A stretch of DNA of 64,000 bases from Wolbachia endosymbiont (group B) of Parapoynx stratiotata (GCF_947250635.1 NZ_OX366335.1:186001-250000); one strand, 5' to 3'. Positions 28,381 through 40,816 are shown, counted from the first letter of the stretch. Numbers and translations are program-made. Notes: a model not told the origin generated them from the letters alone.

Positions 28381-31371
28381 ATGAATCAAGTTGTTGCAGA
28401 TAGCCATAAAGAAATTGTTGATTTAAACAACAATAGTGATGGTTTAGGTGAAGTAAAATCTACTTCCGATGTTGCTTCGGAAGAAGAGGAATTTTTTGAT
28501 GCTGTGAAAGAACAAGAACCTGTTTCTAATGTGGAAGAAGGGAGTGATTTAGGTCTTGCTAATTCAGAAGAGGAAGAAGAGTTTTTTGATGCTGTAAGTA
28601 AGCAGGATTGGTTAATTAAACAAATAGCTGCTTTTAATGTTTCACTCAGTATATTTCATTATAAAGATTATAATTCTGAGTTTTTTACTTCCTGGTATAA
28701 TATGTCAAGTGAAATATTTAAGGAAATAAACAGAGCTTGTCCAGAGAAGAAAATATTAAATTTAGCTCTGTCAGTTTTAATGCTCCCTTATATTGCTTTT
28801 ACTGCACTGGGGTTAGTCATATACAGTAGATTTAAAGCAAATAGCAAGACACAAGAAGGTGTAGTGGAAGATAAGACAAAAAAGAGTGAAACAGGTGTGC
28901 CAAAAAGATTGGCATATGGCGCTCTTGCTGCAATGGCAATTTTTGTTAATGTGACTGTGCTTGTAGCCTTAATCGTTCCTGCAACAGTTGCTTTGGCTAC
29001 TTTTTATCTTTTAAATAGAGAGTTAGTCCATTCTTTAGTTACTGTTCTTAAAATAAGTACGGGGCAGTATTCTAATAAGCACCAAAATGTTGAGGTATCT
29101 TTTCATGAAACGAAAGTTCCTGGGCCAAGTATTGAATATGATATGGAAATAAAGTTTCCACCACAATTTAAACAATTACTTAAAGATTTATGCGATAATG
29201 AAGATAATAAGTGGTTTAATGTGACACGAGATTCAGAGCATAATACCATACTAAAATTGTCAACTAACATCAATTTAAAAAATGGTCTTAAGCCCTTACA
29301 TAGTGAAATCAAGAATGTGCTTGCAACTTCGATTCAAGAATGCGCAAGAACTATGGGAGAGCTGGTGAGTCTAGAAAAGAAAGATATTACACATGATAAA
29401 CTGAAGGAATTATTGAGTGAATTCAGGCTGAAAGTGGTGAGTAGCATAGATTCTAAGTTGACAATTCACTTAATAGAAAATGCTTATCAAGTTGCTTTTA
29501 TACAAGCAATTAAGTTTCAGCAAAATAGACGGGGAAAAGATTTTTCACTGGAGGATGAGCTAAAAAATACTTTAGTGAAACAGAAATTAGAAAGTCAAGG
29601 TAAGGAATTACCAAATGAGAAAGAGATGATAATAAAAGATTTGAGAGAAGCAGGAGCAAAAGTACCAGATATCTTAGAAGATAGTGAGCTTCCTGTATTT
29701 AAAGCAGAATGGGAACGGCTTAAAGAAGAAGGGAAAATAGCTGAGAGGGCAATTATTGATGTTTATGAGGATATAAATCCTGAAAAAACAGAAGAAGCTC
29801 TAAATAATGCTAAAAAAGGAATTGAGGATTTAAAGAAAAAAGGAGAAGAAAGATATACTAAGATACATAAAGAACTGAAAAAAGTATATGATGAAGAAAA
29901 AAATAACTTCACAAACGGTAATTTAGAAAAGAAATTAAAAGATTTTTTAGAAGAGGAGGGACCAGATGGGATACACGAAAAATTGAAAAAAATATTTAAG
30001 GATATAAAAGAGAATAACTCAACATATGGTGTTTTAGAAAGCAAATTAAGAGGTTTTTTAAAAGAAGCAGGAGAAGATAAGGGACATGAAAAATTGAAAG
30101 GAATATACGAGATTATAAAAAAGAATAGCTTAGCGGAGGATAATTTAAGAAGAAGATTAGAAGGTCTTTTTAAGTTCGAATATGGTAATCAAGAAGTTAA
30201 GCGAAGACTAGTAAAATCAGTAATGAGAAAAGCAAAGGGTGAGTTAAGCCTGTTAGGAATATTAAGCTTAATGGGCCAGTTTCGAGATTTAGAAGAGGAG
30301 ATAAAAGGTCCTTTGAATGGGGAAAGTTTAGAAGAAGCTTCAGGTAAAGTGAATGATTTTATAGCAAAGATGTATTTAGAAATAACGAAACGTAAAACGC
30401 AAGATTTGTTTAAAAGTCAAGCAAAGGGTATAGAGAATTCATGTAAGCTGTTAGAGGAAAAGGAGCCGGATTTAGTACAGAGGATTAATGTGCACCGAGT
30501 GAAAATTGCAGAATGCTTAGATCAACCTATATCGTTAAGAGAAGTAATAGAAGAAAGTGAGGATTTAAACAAATATTTAGAAGATGAGCAAAATAGAAGG
30601 GGGGAGAAGCATCCAAATACAAAGCTAGTACAGAAGCACTTAGAAAATAACAAAGAAATTCTAAAAACATTAGAACAGTTGAAATTGGAAGAAAAAGGAT
30701 TATTGATAAATGAAAAAACAATAAATGATTATAGAGAAGAACTAGAATCTCGTGAAAAAATAAAATTTGCAATAATAGAAGATGATTTACTGAAGGCGTT
30801 CGAGCATGGAACTTTTAACGAAAAAGCAGTTAAGAAGGTATTAGAGGAAGCGGAACTTGAATACTTTTTAGCAGAAAAATGCATGAAAGGTCCTGTAGTT
30901 GAAATAAAGAATAATATCAAGCATTTTTGTCAAGATTTATTGTCTCCTTTAATAAATAAGTTGGTGGAAAATATAGTAAATAATGTGCCAAAAAGCGATA
31001 AGAGTTCATTGCTGCAGCCTATAAAAGTTGCTAGGACATGCTTGGGATATATTCAAACAGGTCTTGCCGTTGCAATCTATGGGGATAAGAGCGCAGAAGG
31101 AAAAGCGTTGAGTGTGGCACATGATACTCATAAGGAAGTAGAGACATTTCTTCAACATTTTCAATCAAGTTATGAGGAAGTAGGAGTTTTTTTGGGTAAT
31201 TTATTTTCTGATGATGGAGAAACATTTAAAAATGATGTCTGGCCTAAAGTGGAAGAGCATTTGCATGGAATGTGGGATAGGTTTTTCAAGGATATTGAAT
31301 TCAAGATAGGGAATAAATTGGATGAAATAAACGTGACACATCAAAATCAGGAAACGGCGATTACGGCTTAA
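28381..31371 (+). CDS. Large hypothetical coiled-coil protein with an N-terminal membrane hairpin
   Basis: The protein has 996 residues and is not recognised. The N-terminus is acidic and carries a duplicated motif ([12 protein letters not shown], then [13 protein letters not shown]). About residues 120-145 and 178-210 are hydrophobic, probably two membrane helices. From 250 on it is highly charged, helical and coiled-coil-like. About residues 490-600 hold three imperfect repeats of about 37 residues built on 'HEKLKxIyxxIKxNs...LExkLxgFL'. Start context is AAGG 8-9 nt before ATG. Its stop overlaps the pheT stop on the other strand (31368-31371). It could be a Wolbachia-specific membrane-tethered or exported protein, which is inference from architecture. 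Confidence 0.8.
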   Translation: MNQVVADSHKEIVDLNNNSDGLGEVKSTSDVASEEEEFFDAVKEQEPVSNVEEGSDLGLANSEEEEEFFDAVSKQDWLIKQIAAFNVSLSIFHYKDYNSEFFTSWYNMSSEIFKEINRACPEKKILNLALSVLMLPYIAFTALGLVIYSRFKANSKTQEGVVEDKTKKSETGVPKRLAYGALAAMAIFVNVTVLVALIVPATVALATFYLLNRELVHSLVTVLKISTGQYSNKHQNVEVSFHETKVPGPSIEYDMEIKFPPQFKQLLKDLCDNEDNKWFNVTRDSEHNTILKLSTNINLKNGLKPLHSEIKNVLATSIQECARTMGELVSLEKKDITHDKLKELLSEFRLKVVSSIDSKLTIHLIENAYQVAFIQAIKFQQNRRGKDFSLEDELKNTLVKQKLESQGKELPNEKEMIIKDLREAGAKVPDILEDSELPVFKAEWERLKEEGKIAERAIIDVYEDINPEKTEEALNNAKKGIEDLKKKGEERYTKIHKELKKVYDEEKNNFTNGNLEKKLKDFLEEEGPDGIHEKLKKIFKDIKENNSTYGVLESKLRGFLKEAGEDKGHEKLKGIYEIIKKNSLAEDNLRRRLEGLFKFEYGNQEVKRRLVKSVMRKAKGELSLLGILSLMGQFRDLEEEIKGPLNGESLEEASGKVNDFIAKMYLEITKRKTQDLFKSQAKGIENSCKLLEEKEPDLVQRINVHRVKIAECLDQPISLREVIEESEDLNKYLEDEQNRRGEKHPNTKLVQKHLENNKEILKTLEQLKLEEKGLLINEKTINDYREELESREKIKFAIIEDDLLKAFEHGTFNEKAVKKVLEEAELEYFLAEKCMKGPVVEIKNNIKHFCQDLLSPLINKLVENIVNNVPKSDKSSLLQPIKVARTCLGYIQTGLAVAIYGDKSAEGKALSVAHDTHKEVETFLQHFQSSYEEVGVFLGNLFSDDGETFKNDVWPKVEEHLHGMWDRFFKDIEFKIGNKLDEINVTHQNQETAITA

Positions 31372-33707
31372 TGATGAGCTCTCAAAGTTCCTTCAGTATT
31401 TTCACACACTAAGTTGACTATCATATTTGATTCTTTTTGGATTTCCTCTTCAGTTAAAGTGTGAGTTGGAGAGCAGAAAGTAACTGAAAATGCTATAGAC
31501 ATCTTATTCGATTCTATATTGTTTCCATGATATACATCAAATATCAAAACTTCTGTGATGAGCTCTGAGCTTTTTTTCACCATATTGATTATACTACCTA
31601 CTGCTACATCTTTATTTACAATAAATGCAAAGTCGCGTTTTACACTTTGATATTTATAATCGATAAATTTTTTTCTACTTATAGGTAAATTTTCGATATT
31701 TTCTAATATCAACTCAAAGCCTACAATTTTTTGTTTGATGTTAAAAAAATCCAATATACTCGGATGCAATTCTCCAAAATAACCAACTATTTTACTTCTA
31801 AAAGATAAGGAGCCTGATTTTCCTGGGTGATAATATTCTTTTTCTGCTCTCTCTATTGCTAAATTATCACAATTGACATTAAAAAGTTCCAAAGCTGTTA
31901 TGAGGTCAGCCTTTGCGTCAAAAATATCTATTTTTCTATCAGTGTTATAGTGGTTTTTCGGCGAATTATTTCCTGATCTAATTCCACTTAAAACGTACTT
32001 AGACTGAGCCTCACCATTATAAATTGGTCCAATTTCAAAAATTGCGAGATCAGATATCCCGTGAGCAATATTATCTGCAGTGACTTGCAACAAATTTGGT
32101 ATGACACTTGGCCTCATTATATTGAAGTTATTATTAAATGGATTATCGATAATGAATAACTTATTCAAGTAACCAAACTTTTCAGCTATTGATTCACTCA
32201 TAAAAGACCAAGTTATCACTTCATGAAATCCTCTGCTTGTCATTAAAATGCGCAAATCATCTTGTGTCTCTTCTTCTACTGTAACGTCTTCTGCTAGTTG
32301 CTCTTCCTTTATTTTATCATAGCCGTATATTCTTACTGCCTCTTCAACTAAGTCAGCAGGTATGGTTACGTCCGGTCTCCAGCTTGGTACTTGTATATTC
32401 CAATTACCTTCGGTTTTTTTATCGATACTAAACCCTAGCTTTGTTAAAATATCGAATACCTCATTAGGTGATGCAGATACACTTCCAAGTTTGTTTGCAT
32501 CTTGATAATCAAAATTTATCTTGGTATCAGCCTTATTCAAATTGCCAGCAGACACTATGCTTGACACTTCTCCGCCACATAAATCCAAAATCATTTTGGC
32601 TGCAAGATTGAGTCCATCAATGGTAAATTCAGGGTCAATTGAACGTGCAAATCTGTAACTTGAGTCTGTGGAGATGCCTAGCTGCCTTGAAGATTTAGTG
32701 ATGGAGATGGGGTCAAACCAAGCAGACTCTAAAAAGATATCAGTAGTTTCAAGTGTACATTCGCTATACTTGCTGCCCATAATTCCAGCAATTCCATGAA
32801 CATTTTTATCATCAGAAATAACTCTTATTTCTTTATTTAATGAATATTCTTTACCATTTAAACCAATAAATTTTTCTCCATCATTTGCTTTGCATACTAT
32901 GAGCTCACCTTCTATTTTCTTTGCATCATATGCGTGCATTGGGCGGCCAAAAGATATCATGATGTAATTAGTAATATCAACTATTACAGAAATGGAGCGC
33001 ATTCCTATCGATTCCAATTTATCTTTTAACCATTTTGGGCTTTCTTTATTTTTTACATTGGTGATGTATATTCCACTAATAAAGCTCTCCCCGTCAGTAA
33101 CTTTGACGTTTATTAGTGAGTTCATAGAAGCGGTAAGTTGTGGAATGATTAAAGTCTTTAACGTTCCAATTCCAGTTGCTGCTAGATCACGTGCTATTCC
33201 ATAAACACCTAAGCAATCTCCACGGTTTGGAGTGATGTTTATGTCAATTAGAGGATCGCAATTGAAAAATTTATCTCCTGTTTTATAATCATCAGAAAGC
33301 TCGATTATTCCTTCACTTTCATCTTGAGTCAGCGAAAGCTCAGAGGCAGAGCAGAGCATCCCTTCACTTAGCACTCCTCTTATTTTTGTAGGCTTAATTG
33401 TAAAGTTGCTTTCTGGCAATGTGCTACCAAGAGATGCAAGTACAGTCTTCATGCCTTCTTTAACATTTTTTGCTCCGCAGACTATCTGCAGAACTTTACT
33501 TCCATCATTTACTCTACATAATTTTAATTTATCAGCATTTGGATGAGGTGCGACTTCTAATACTTCTGCAACAAGAAACCCGGCCAATCTGGAATTGTCG
33601 ATCACATTCTCTACTTCCAACCCTATGTGAGTTAATTTATCAGTAATTTCCTCTAAACTAGCATTGGTTTCTAAGTACTCTAATAACCAAGATAATGTGA
33701 ACTTCAT
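31368..33707 (-). CDS. pheT: Phenylalanyl-tRNA synthetase beta subunit
   Basis: The 779-residue protein begins [14 protein letters not shown]. It has the tRNA-binding (EMAP-like) domain at about 38-150 ('[20 protein letters not shown]'-type, quoted in part), the B3/B4 editing domain, B5 ('[11 protein letters not shown]', then 'YGYDKI'), a class II-like core and a C-terminal ferredoxin-fold anticodon-binding domain ('[21 protein letters not shown]' region). It pairs with PheS, which is not in this window, to charge tRNA-Phe; the beta chain hydrolyses Tyr-tRNA-Phe. The last codons converge with the 996-residue gene, sharing 'ttaa'. Length is normal. Confidence 0.96.
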   Translation of the reverse strand: MKFTLSWLLEYLETNASLEEITDKLTHIGLEVENVIDNSRLAGFLVAEVLEVAPHPNADKLKLCRVNDGSKVLQIVCGAKNVKEGMKTVLASLGSTLPESNFTIKPTKIRGVLSEGMLCSASELSLTQDESEGIIELSDDYKTGDKFFNCDPLIDINITPNRGDCLGVYGIARDLAATGIGTLKTLIIPQLTASMNSLINVKVTDGESFISGIYITNVKNKESPKWLKDKLESIGMRSISVIVDITNYIMISFGRPMHAYDAKKIEGELIVCKANDGEKFIGLNGKEYSLNKEIRVISDDKNVHGIAGIMGSKYSECTLETTDIFLESAWFDPISITKSSRQLGISTDSSYRFARSIDPEFTIDGLNLAAKMILDLCGGEVSSIVSAGNLNKADTKINFDYQDANKLGSVSASPNEVFDILTKLGFSIDKKTEGNWNIQVPSWRPDVTIPADLVEEAVRIYGYDKIKEEQLAEDVTVEEETQDDLRILMTSRGFHEVITWSFMSESIAEKFGYLNKLFIIDNPFNNNFNIMRPSVIPNLLQVTADNIAHGISDLAIFEIGPIYNGEAQSKYVLSGIRSGNNSPKNHYNTDRKIDIFDAKADLITALELFNVNCDNLAIERAEKEYYHPGKSGSLSFRSKIVGYFGELHPSILDFFNIKQKIVGFELILENIENLPISRKKFIDYKYQSVKRDFAFIVNKDVAVGSIINMVKKSSELITEVLIFDVYHGNNIESNKMSIAFSVTFCSPTHTLTEEEIQKESNMIVNLVCENTEGTLRAHH

Positions 33708-33817
33708 TTATCTAACAAGAAACAAAAATTCATAGTAATGTAAAATGTGATGTTTTTAAAGTTTGTTGTAATAAGTGGCTTCTATATTGCAAGAAACAAC
33801 AGAGAAGCCTACTCTTT

Positions 33818-34087
33818 CTACAAAGAAAGAATTTTCTTTATATCACCTTTGCAGTCCATTTCCATGCAGAGTTGAATGTTCATATTGTGATCATCTATAT
33901 GGAAATTATAAATGTAAGCATCACCAGTGAAATTTCCTATAACATCATGGCTTTCATTTAGCATTTCACCTGCCATGTGGAAAAGACCAGTGTCTGAGTT
34001 AGAAGAATAATCTGTAAACTTGATGTACCCGTTACCACATTCCTGTTCTAAATTTAAAGGTGGATTAGTAAAATCTATTTCGTTCAT
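33818..34087 (-). CDS. Small hypothetical acidic protein
   Basis: An 89-residue acidic protein without membrane segments. A clear GAGG Shine-Dalgarno lies 5 nt before ATG, supporting that it is translated. The body appears beta-rich ('GNFTGDAYIYNFHIDDHNMNIQ', quoted from residues about 51-72, in parts: GNFTGDAYIYNF and DDHNMNIQLCMEMD). I do not recognise the family. It is divergent from the atp operon and separated from pheT by 110 bp on the same strand. Confidence 0.55.
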   Translation of the reverse strand: MNEIDFTNPPLNLEQECGNGYIKFTDYSSNSDTGLFHMAGEMLNESHDVIGNFTGDAYIYNFHIDDHNMNIQLCMEMDCKGDIKKILSL

Positions 34088-34234
34088 AATTGCCTCATAT
34101 TAAAACTAAATTATAGTTAAAATAAGATGTTAAGTCAAGAATTTAGAATAAGATTGGTAGTGACTATAATTTGCATTTTAATTGTATATTTTGTTAATAT
34201 GTTAATGCTATAATAATACAGAGCTCCTTATCTT

Positions 34235-34266
34235 AATTCTTGACTTTATTTTATAAAATTTATACT
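34235..34266 (+). promoter_or_regulatory. Candidate promoter of the atpB operon
   Basis: TTGACT (34240-34245) and TATACT (34261-34266) are 15 bp apart, ahead of atpB at 34303. The 16-mer aattcttgactttatt (34235-34250) recurs exactly upstream of the ankyrin gene at 49475-49490, also about 55-70 bp before a start. Spacing is short of the ideal, hence the moderate score. Confidence 0.4.
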
Positions 34267-34302
34267 TTATTTACTGCTGCAGTTTAAGTATACAGGGTCA
34301 AA

Positions 34303-35028
34303 ATGGCGTTAAATCCGCTAGAACAATTTAAAGTATATACAATAATAGAACTACCAAAATTATTTGGGTATGACATAAACTTTACCAACTCATCTCTTTT
34401 TATGATGATCTCGGTGATATTAATGGTACTGTTTTTGCTCCTTGGAATAAGAAAAGGTGCAGTAATACCAGGATATTTGCAAGCTGCAGTTGAATATGTA
34501 TATGATTTTGTTGTTTCAATAATAGAAAGTAACACTGGAAGCAAAGGTTTGGAGCACATTCCTTTGATATTTACAGTATTTATTTTCATTTTATCGTGTA
34601 ATTTAGTTGGTGTTCTTCCTTATAGTTTCACAGTTACAAGTCATGTGATAGTTACCTTCGCTTTATCAATGGTGGTTTTTACTTATATAACGATTGTTGG
34701 GTTTAAAGAAAGAGGAGTAGAATTTTTACGCATATTGCTACCAAAAGGAACTCCTTCGTGGCTTGCACCTATAATCATCATTATTAAATTATTTGCTTAT
34801 TTAGTAAGACCGATTAGTTTATCAATAAGGCTTGCAGCAAATATGATTGCGGGTCATACAATCATCAAAGTGATAGCAGGATTCGTCATAAATATGAACA
34901 TATTTTTTACACCTGCACCTTTTTTGTTTATAATTGCACTAATAGGATTTGAAGTATTTGTTGCAGTTTTGCAAGCTTATATATTTACTATATTAACATG
35001 TGTATATTTGTCAGATGCAGTAAAGTAA
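34303..35028 (+). CDS. atpB: F0F1 ATP synthase subunit a
   Basis: A hydrophobic 241-residue protein with five to six helices. The essential arginine is in '[17 protein letters not shown]', the stator Arg that faces the c-ring carboxylates. The C-terminal '[21 protein letters not shown]' helix is typical (segment [16 protein letters not shown]). Subunit a forms the proton half-channels. It is the first gene of an F0-only operon (a, c, b', b); F1 genes are elsewhere, as in other Rickettsiales. Confidence 0.97.
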
Positions 35029-35087
35029 TTGACTTCCTTGCAGAATATTTTACAATTATATTATAAAGAAATAGTTAAAGGTAATAT

Positions 35088-35315
35088 ATGGATTTAGTGG
35101 CTTTAAAATTTATAGCAATTGGTTTGGCTGTATTTGGAATGCTCGGTGCTGGTTTAGGTATAGCTAATATCTTTTCTGCTATGTTAAATGGGATTGCGAG
35201 AAATCCTGAGTCAGAAGGTAAAATGAAAAGTTACGTTTATATTGGTGCTGCCATGGTTGAAATCATGGGGTTGCTTGCGTTTGTACTTGCAATGTTATTA
35301 ATATTTGCTGCTTAA
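35088..35315 (+). CDS. atpE: F0F1 ATP synthase subunit c
   Basis: A 75-residue hairpin of two hydrophobic helices joined by the polar loop RNPE (residues 38-41), with the proton-binding carboxylate E58 in helix 2 (MVEIMGLL). The glycine-rich helix 1 (GMLGAGLGIANIF) allows tight packing of the c-ring. It uses Glu rather than E. coli's Asp, usual for alphaproteobacteria. No sodium-binding signature is apparent. Confidence 0.97.
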   Translation: MDLVALKFIAIGLAVFGMLGAGLGIANIFSAMLNGIARNPESEGKMKSYVYIGAAMVEIMGLLAFVLAMLLIFAA

Positions 35316-35318
35316 CAG

Positions 35319-35798
35319 ATGCCACAGCTTGATGTTTCAACTTTCTCTTCTCAAATTTTTTGGTTTTTAATTTTTTTCTCTTCACTTTTTTTTGTAGTCA
35401 GTTGTTTGTTTTTACCGAAGTTAGATGAAATAATAAGCACTAGAAGTAAAGAAGTGTTAGATTCATTTAATAGTTCTATTCACCTTTTAAGACGTGCAGA
35501 AGAGCAGATTGCCAAGTATGATGCAGCTTTAAACCAAGCTAAAGTACGGGCAAAAAAAATCATAGATGATGCACTTGCTCAGGTGGAAGAAATGAGAGCG
35601 AGTGTTAAGAATATATTAGAAGAGGAAGACAAAAAAATAGTCAAGCTTGTTGAAGAAAGAGTGGCGAAATTTAAATCTAAGCATATTAGTGAGTTAAAAC
35701 AAATGGCTACTAGTATTGCTTTAATTTACTACACTAAGTTAACTAATTCTGAAATTGAAGAGGAATTTGTTGCTGACTTGGTGTCCAAAGAATTTTAG
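35319..35798 (+). CDS. atpG: F0F1 ATP synthase subunit b'
   Basis: The 159-residue protein has a single N-terminal membrane helix (residues about 9-30, 'IFWFLIFFSSLFFVVSCLFLP') and a long charged helical stalk. The TFxxQIxWFL-type start ('VSTFSSQIFWFLIF') is the mark of b/b' subunits. Together with the next gene it gives the b/b' heterodimeric peripheral stalk of alphaproteobacteria. The start follows the atpE stop by 3 nt. In some annotations it is named atpG or atpF2. Confidence 0.9.
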   Translation: MPQLDVSTFSSQIFWFLIFFSSLFFVVSCLFLPKLDEIISTRSKEVLDSFNSSIHLLRRAEEQIAKYDAALNQAKVRAKKIIDDALAQVEEMRASVKNILEEEDKKIVKLVEERVAKFKSKHISELKQMATSIALIYYTKLTNSEIEEEFVADLVSKEF

Positions 35799-35805
35799 GG
35801 TTTTT

Positions 35806-36282
35806 ATGTCTACATTACTAGTTATAAGCCTTGCTTTTTTAGTAGGTTTTATCCTCTCATATAAATTGCTAAGGAAGGTAATAAAAAACGCGCTTAACAA
35901 TAAACGTAACAAAAGCAAGTTTTCAAGTGAAGAAACTGAAAAATTCAGAAAAGATATGTTGGAGTATTACAAAAAATCTTCTGAAAAATACAAAAAATTA
36001 GATGCAGAAGTTAACAAAATGATGAATGAAGCACTTGATAAGGCTAATAGTATTATTAAGCATAATAGACAGCAACTCGATCAAACGTTAGATGAAAATG
36101 CCCATTCTAATTTGAAGAAAGTTACTGACCAAGTTGAAAAAGCTCTTGGGGATTTACAAGCTAACACAGCGAGTATAGCTGCTGATGCTGTAAAAAAAAT
36201 AATGCATGAACGTAAAGATGATAAGCGTAGTAGTGAGGTTATATCTTCGTTTTCACGTGACTTGAGCAAAAAGTTGCATTAA
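35806..36282 (+). CDS. atpF: F0F1 ATP synthase subunit b
   Basis: The 158-residue protein has an N-terminal membrane helix (STLLVISLAFLVGFILSY) followed by a long charged helix. The ATG at 35806, 7 nt after the b' stop, puts the membrane helix at the very N-terminus as in b subunits; an upstream in-frame ATG at 35755 lies inside the previous gene and would add a hydrophilic leader. It is a peripheral-stalk subunit linking F0 to F1 through delta. The glycosyltransferase gene starts 5 nt after its stop. Confidence 0.88.
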   Translation: MSTLLVISLAFLVGFILSYKLLRKVIKNALNNKRNKSKFSSEETEKFRKDMLEYYKKSSEKYKKLDAEVNKMMNEALDKANSIIKHNRQQLDQTLDENAHSNLKKVTDQVEKALGDLQANTASIAADAVKKIMHERKDDKRSSEVISSFSRDLSKKLH

Positions 36283-36287
36283 GTTTA

Positions 36288-37877
36288 ATGCCTGTACTTC
36301 AAACTGATAATGTAGAAAAAATTAAATTTGATTCTAGTTTATGCAAAGAACAAGAGAAACTTTTCTACTATAGGTTTAATATAATTCCTTGGCAAAAATT
36401 AAATGATACTACTTTTTTTATGGTTGAAGACATAAGCCAAGATATCAATCTTTGGGTCGAATCTCATTACGGTATTGAATATGTATTGATAAAAGTAGAT
36501 AGCAAACAGATTTTAAATCTTCTTAACTCACACTTTGGTATTTCAGAATTCGCAAGTAACTACTTATATTATAAGAATCCTAATTTTTCAGCTAAAAGCA
36601 TTAGGCTCAGTTCAATCTTTTTTTCCTCTTTCTTTGTTATGATTTCGACTTTAACACTGACAAAAAAATATGCATATTTTGCTTTGGTGTTGATATTTAT
36701 AATCGGATGTTCTAGTTCTTTATTCAAATTTGTAACTAAAATTTTTGGCTTGCGTAAAATTTCTAACCAAAAAGCAGATTATGATAAGATGAATGAACCT
36801 ATATATACTATTTTATTGCCTGCTTTTAAAGAGAATGCGGTTATAAAGCAATTGATTAAGAGCATTGAAAGTTTGGATTATCCAAAATCAAAATTAGATG
36901 TAAAGCTTGTGATAGAGAGCGATGACCAAGAAATGTTAGCAGCTATAGAAAAATGCACCTTACCGCAGTATTTTGAAGTAATAAAAGTGCCTCATTCTCT
37001 GCCTAGAACAAAAGCTAAGTCATGCAATTATGCTATGAACTTTGTTAGAGGAAAGTATGTGGTAATATATGATGCAGATGACAAGCCAGATCCGTTGCAG
37101 TTAAAAAAAGCACTAATTGAATTTAATAAGGGCGACGAAAAGTTGGCTTGTGTACAGGCGAAATTAAATTACTATAACTTTGGTTGCAATTTTCTTACAA
37201 AATTCTTTTCTCTCGAGTATATGAACTGGTTTCAATATTTTTTGCCTGGATTTCAAAAAATGAACATGCCAATACCTTTGGGTGGTAGCAGTAACCATTT
37301 TTCAGTGGAAATTTTAAAGAAAGTGCTTTTTTGGGATGCTTACAATGTCACTGAAGACGCTGACCTTGGTTTGAGACTTGCGCAAATGGGATATAAAACC
37401 AGGATTATTGATTCAGAAACATTGGAAGAATCACCAACTACTGTGTTTGCTTGGATCAAACAAAGAGCACGCTGGATTAAAGGTTATATGCAAACTTATA
37501 TCGTTCATTTAAAAAATATAAAATTACTTTTTAAGCACACTGGGCTTAAGGGAGTTTTGCTATTAAACCTTTTTGTTGGTTCCTCAGCTTTTATATTTTT
37601 CACGACTCCTTTTTTGTTACTTTCATTGGTGCTGACTCAAATTTTGAATGAATTATTCTTATATTATTTTATAATAGTATACGGTATTAACTTGATTTTT
37701 TTGATAATAGCTATCAGACAACAAAAAATGCCTTTTTATTTTTATATAGTATCAATATTTTTTCCCGTCTATAGTCTACTACATAGCGTTGCAGCTTTTC
37801 TCGCTTTGTGGGAATTTGTTATTCACCCTCAGCAATGGAATAAAACTCAGCATGGATTATGGAAGCAAAACCTGTAG
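36288..37877 (+). CDS. Membrane glycosyltransferase, GT2 family (cellulose synthase-like)
   Basis: The protein has 529 residues. About 1-100 form a soluble domain, possibly a relict of the GSPII-E N-terminal type. Two membrane helices follow (about 105-150). The GT-A domain has '[11 protein letters not shown]', the DAD region at about 262-264 ('[10 protein letters not shown]'), 'TEDADLGLR' with the catalytic Asp at about 355, and the QRARW motif at 391-395. Three or four C-terminal helices follow. D, DxD, TED and Q-x-x-R-W are those of processive inverting glycosyltransferases. The product sugar is unknown; Wolbachia lacks LPS, so a glycolipid or surface glycan is possible (inference). It is co-transcribed with atpF and ctaA. 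Confidence 0.88.
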   Translation: MPVLQTDNVEKIKFDSSLCKEQEKLFYYRFNIIPWQKLNDTTFFMVEDISQDINLWVESHYGIEYVLIKVDSKQILNLLNSHFGISEFASNYLYYKNPNFSAKSIRLSSIFFSSFFVMISTLTLTKKYAYFALVLIFIIGCSSSLFKFVTKIFGLRKISNQKADYDKMNEPIYTILLPAFKENAVIKQLIKSIESLDYPKSKLDVKLVIESDDQEMLAAIEKCTLPQYFEVIKVPHSLPRTKAKSCNYAMNFVRGKYVVIYDADDKPDPLQLKKALIEFNKGDEKLACVQAKLNYYNFGCNFLTKFFSLEYMNWFQYFLPGFQKMNMPIPLGGSSNHFSVEILKKVLFWDAYNVTEDADLGLRLAQMGYKTRIIDSETLEESPTTVFAWIKQRARWIKGYMQTYIVHLKNIKLLFKHTGLKGVLLLNLFVGSSAFIFFTTPFLLLSLVLTQILNELFLYYFIIVYGINLIFLIIAIRQQKMPFYFYIVSIFFPVYSLLHSVAAFLALWEFVIHPQQWNKTQHGLWKQNL

Positions 37878-38854
37878 CTATTTGGCTTTTTCTCTGCTCT
37901 CTCATGGTGATTTGCATGGTGGGAATTGGTGGATTTACCAGACTTTCAAAAGCAGGATTGTCAATCACGGAATGGAAACCAATTACCGGAACATTGCCAC
38001 CGCTGAGTGAACAAGACTGGCTAAAAGAAAAATCAAAATATGAAGCTACACCTGAATATAAAGCATTTAATTATGGTATGAGTATGGAAGAGTTTCGCAC
38101 CATATACTTAATAGAATATGTGCACAGGTTAATTGCAAGGCTGACAGGTTTAGTTTTTATCTTACCATTTATATACTTTACACTAAAAAAAAGAATACCT
38201 AAAAATGCAGTAATAAGGTTATCTACAGCACTATTATTTGGAATTTTACAAGCTTTTGCTGGTTGGTATATGGTAAAAAGCGGTTTGGTATCTAATCCTC
38301 ATGTTAGTCACTATAAGCTTGCACTTCACTTACTGCTTGCATTGGTTATTTTTGCATTATTGTCGTATCAATTTTTTGATTACCAAATCAAACCAAAACA
38401 GATAATTAAAATTAATAGCAACATTACATGTTACATATGGATAATTTTAATCCTAGTTACAATACAAATAATCTTCGGTGCATTTGTTGCGGGATTAAAT
38501 GCTGGCTTAATTTACAATACCTTTCCACTAATGGATGGACAAATTGTTCCGGAAGATTTATTTTACTTACAGCCTACATGGCTCAATATCTTTGAAAATA
38601 GAGTAACAGTGCAATTCATACACCGGGCATTGGCATTGCTGATATTAGTTCTGACAGCAATACTCACAATAAAAAATGCCAGTGTAAAACCAGTATATAT
38701 TATGCTACTCTCCGTCATTATTCAGGTAATTTTAGGAGTAGTCACTTTGTTGCTGCATATACCAATGGCCATTGCCATAGCCCATCAAATGTTTTCATTT
38801 ATCTTATTTGGGTCAGGTTTATATTTCTTGTGTTATTTAAGAAAGCAGATCTAA
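37859..38854 (+). CDS. ctaA: Haem A synthase (CtaA/COX15)
   Basis: The 331-residue protein has eight predicted helices in two four-helix halves. It starts inside the glycosyltransferase gene (19-bp overlap). The family motifs include '[22 protein letters not shown]' (quoted in part: [12 protein letters not shown]), '[12 protein letters not shown]' in the first half, and '[11 protein letters not shown]' and 'AIAHQMFSF' in the second, providing the haem-ligating histidines. It oxidises the C8 methyl of haem O to make haem A for cytochrome aa3 oxidase. The 3' end overlaps pccA by 18 bp on the opposite strand. Confidence 0.95.
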   Translation: MEAKPVAIWLFLCSLMVICMVGIGGFTRLSKAGLSITEWKPITGTLPPLSEQDWLKEKSKYEATPEYKAFNYGMSMEEFRTIYLIEYVHRLIARLTGLVFILPFIYFTLKKRIPKNAVIRLSTALLFGILQAFAGWYMVKSGLVSNPHVSHYKLALHLLLALVIFALLSYQFFDYQIKPKQIIKINSNITCYIWIILILVTIQIIFGAFVAGLNAGLIYNTFPLMDGQIVPEDLFYLQPTWLNIFENRVTVQFIHRALALLILVLTAILTIKNASVKPVYIMLLSVIIQVILGVVTLLLHIPMAIAIAHQMFSFILFGSGLYFLCYLRKQI

Positions 38855-40816
38855 TACCAAATCACCAGCCTGTACATTTTTCCCCTCTGTAACAGGGATA
38901 TTTTTTATCACCATTTCTGATTCAGCACATATGATATTTTCCATTTTCATTGCTTCCACAACAAAGAGAGGTTGTCCTATTTCTACCTGATCTCCAGCAT
39001 TTACGTGTAATTTAACTAATAAACCAGATATTGGAGATTTCACAGTGTCTACTGAAATCCCTTCTGTTTTGTTGTTTAGCATTAATTTGCTTAGTTTAGC
39101 TACATGAGGTTTCAATACACAACATTTAGCTTTCATACCTGCGTGTCTTATAAAGTATTTGCTGCCTTGCCTTTCTATTTTAAGTGCTATGTTGGTATCG
39201 CCATTAATTATGATATGTAGCAATCTATAACTTGATTTCCACCTACCTACCACGGAGTATTTATTGTGGTTATATACTGTTGTTAATATATTATCTTGGT
39301 ATTTTGCATTTACGGAGTACTCATTATCGTCTATTTTCACTATGAATGCTTCATCTATTGACTTACTGTAATACTTTCCCTCATTTTCTAAGTGAACATA
39401 CAGTGCAGCAAAAATAAATATTTTAATATATTCCTCTGTGATAAAATCGCCTTGAAACCCACTGGGATAATGGTCTGGAATGAATCTTGTGTGGAGTTTT
39501 GCTGCAATAAAGTTTGGATGATGGAAAATGGATTCTAGAAATTCTATATTATTTGTTACTCCTTCTATATAACATTCAGACAAAGCTTTTTGCATTCTGC
39601 TGATCGCCTCTATTCTATCTTTTCCATAGGTTATAATTTTTGCAATCATTGAGTCGTAGAACATGCTGATTTCTGAACCGCTAGCTACTCCATCATCTAT
39701 TCTTACATGACCATTTTCATCTGGTTTGTCGTAATATTTGATTCTTCCGCTGGAAGGGAAAAATTTCTTTGATGGGTCTTCAGCGCAAATTCTGCTTTCT
39801 ATTGCAGAACCAGTAAGTTTAATATCATCCTGATTGAATCTCAATTTTTCTCCACAGGAAGTTCTAATCATTTCTTCTACTATGTCTATTCCAGTTATAA
39901 ATTCTGTTACTGGATGCTCAACTTGTAATCTCGTATTTACCTCAAGAAAATAGAAGTTTTGGTCTTTATCTACAACAAACTCGACAGTACCTGCTGAAAA
40001 ATAACCAACTTGCTTTGCCAAAGAAACACATTGGGCATACATTTTTTGTCTTACTTCTTCACTAATAAATGGACTTGGAGTTTCTTCCATTATTTTCTGG
40101 TTATTCCTTTGTATCGAGCATTCCCTCTCTCCAAGACACACTATATTGCCATATTTATCTGCTATGATTTGTATTTCAATGTGTCTTGGCAGCTCTATAT
40201 ATTTCTCTATAAAAATACTGCCATCTTTAAAACTTTTCTCTGCTTCATTTGTTGCTGATGTAAATGCTAGTTCAATTTCTTTTTTGGAATATACAATTCG
40301 CATTCCTTTGCCACCACCACCTGATGCAGCTTTGAGCATAACGGGAAAACCAATCTCTTCAGCAACGATGGCTGCGTGGGCAGCATCTTCGATCTTACCC
40401 ATATATCCTGGCACTACATTTACTCCAGCTTTTCTTGCCTCTTCTTTTGCTGTTATTTTATTGGCTGTAACTTCTATTGTTTCTGCACTTGGACCAATGA
40501 AATCTATGTTATGTTTTTCCAGAGCACGGGGAAAATCTGGATTTTCTGCTAAAAACCCATAGCCAGGATGAACCGCTTCAGCACCTGTTTCAACTGCCAC
40601 CTCGCATATTTTTTCAATATTTAAATAACTCAGGCAAGAAGGTGAAGGACCAATGTACTTCGACTCATCTGCTTGCCTTACATGCACAGAATTTACATCT
40701 GCATCTGAATATACGCATACACAAGATATACCCATCTTGCGCGCAGTTTTGATTATCCTGCAAGCAATCTCTCCTCTATTTGCTATTAAAATTTTACTAT
40801 ACTTCTTTCTTATCAT
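38837..40816 (-). CDS. pccA: Propionyl-CoA/acyl-CoA carboxylase biotin-carrying alpha subunit
   Basis: The protein has 659 residues. The N-terminal biotin carboxylase domain comprises '[15 protein letters not shown]', the ATP-grasp Gly-rich loop '[14 protein letters not shown]', '[16 protein letters not shown]' and 'ESRICAEDP'. A middle BT-type region is followed by the C-terminal biotinyl domain with EAMKMEN, whose K624, 35 residues from the C-terminus, carries biotin. With PccB (not seen here) it converts propionyl-CoA to methylmalonyl-CoA. The middle region and length fit PccA better than AccC, which lacks the biotin domain. No lesion seen. Confidence 0.93.
   Translation of the reverse strand: MIRKKYSKILIANRGEIACRIIKTARKMGISCVCVYSDADVNSVHVRQADESKYIGPSPSCLSYLNIEKICEVAVETGAEAVHPGYGFLAENPDFPRALEKHNIDFIGPSAETIEVTANKITAKEEARKAGVNVVPGYMGKIEDAAHAAIVAEEIGFPVMLKAASGGGGKGMRIVYSKKEIELAFTSATNEAEKSFKDGSIFIEKYIELPRHIEIQIIADKYGNIVCLGERECSIQRNNQKIMEETPSPFISEEVRQKMYAQCVSLAKQVGYFSAGTVEFVVDKDQNFYFLEVNTRLQVEHPVTEFITGIDIVEEMIRTSCGEKLRFNQDDIKLTGSAIESRICAEDPSKKFFPSSGRIKYYDKPDENGHVRIDDGVASGSEISMFYDSMIAKIITYGKDRIEAISRMQKALSECYIEGVTNNIEFLESIFHHPNFIAAKLHTRFIPDHYPSGFQGDFITEEYIKIFIFAALYVHLENEGKYYSKSIDEAFIVKIDDNEYSVNAKYQDNILTTVYNHNKYSVVGRWKSSYRLLHIIINGDTNIALKIERQGSKYFIRHAGMKAKCCVLKPHVAKLSKLMLNNKTEGISVDTVKSPISGLLVKLHVNAGDQVEIGQPLFVVEAMKMENIICAESEMVIKNIPVTEGKNVQAGDLVLDLLS

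Noticed and set aside
35755-35805. Upstream ATG as start of atpF
   Set aside because: It would add a hydrophilic leader inside the b' gene and displace the N-terminal membrane helix; ATG at 35806 has better placement.
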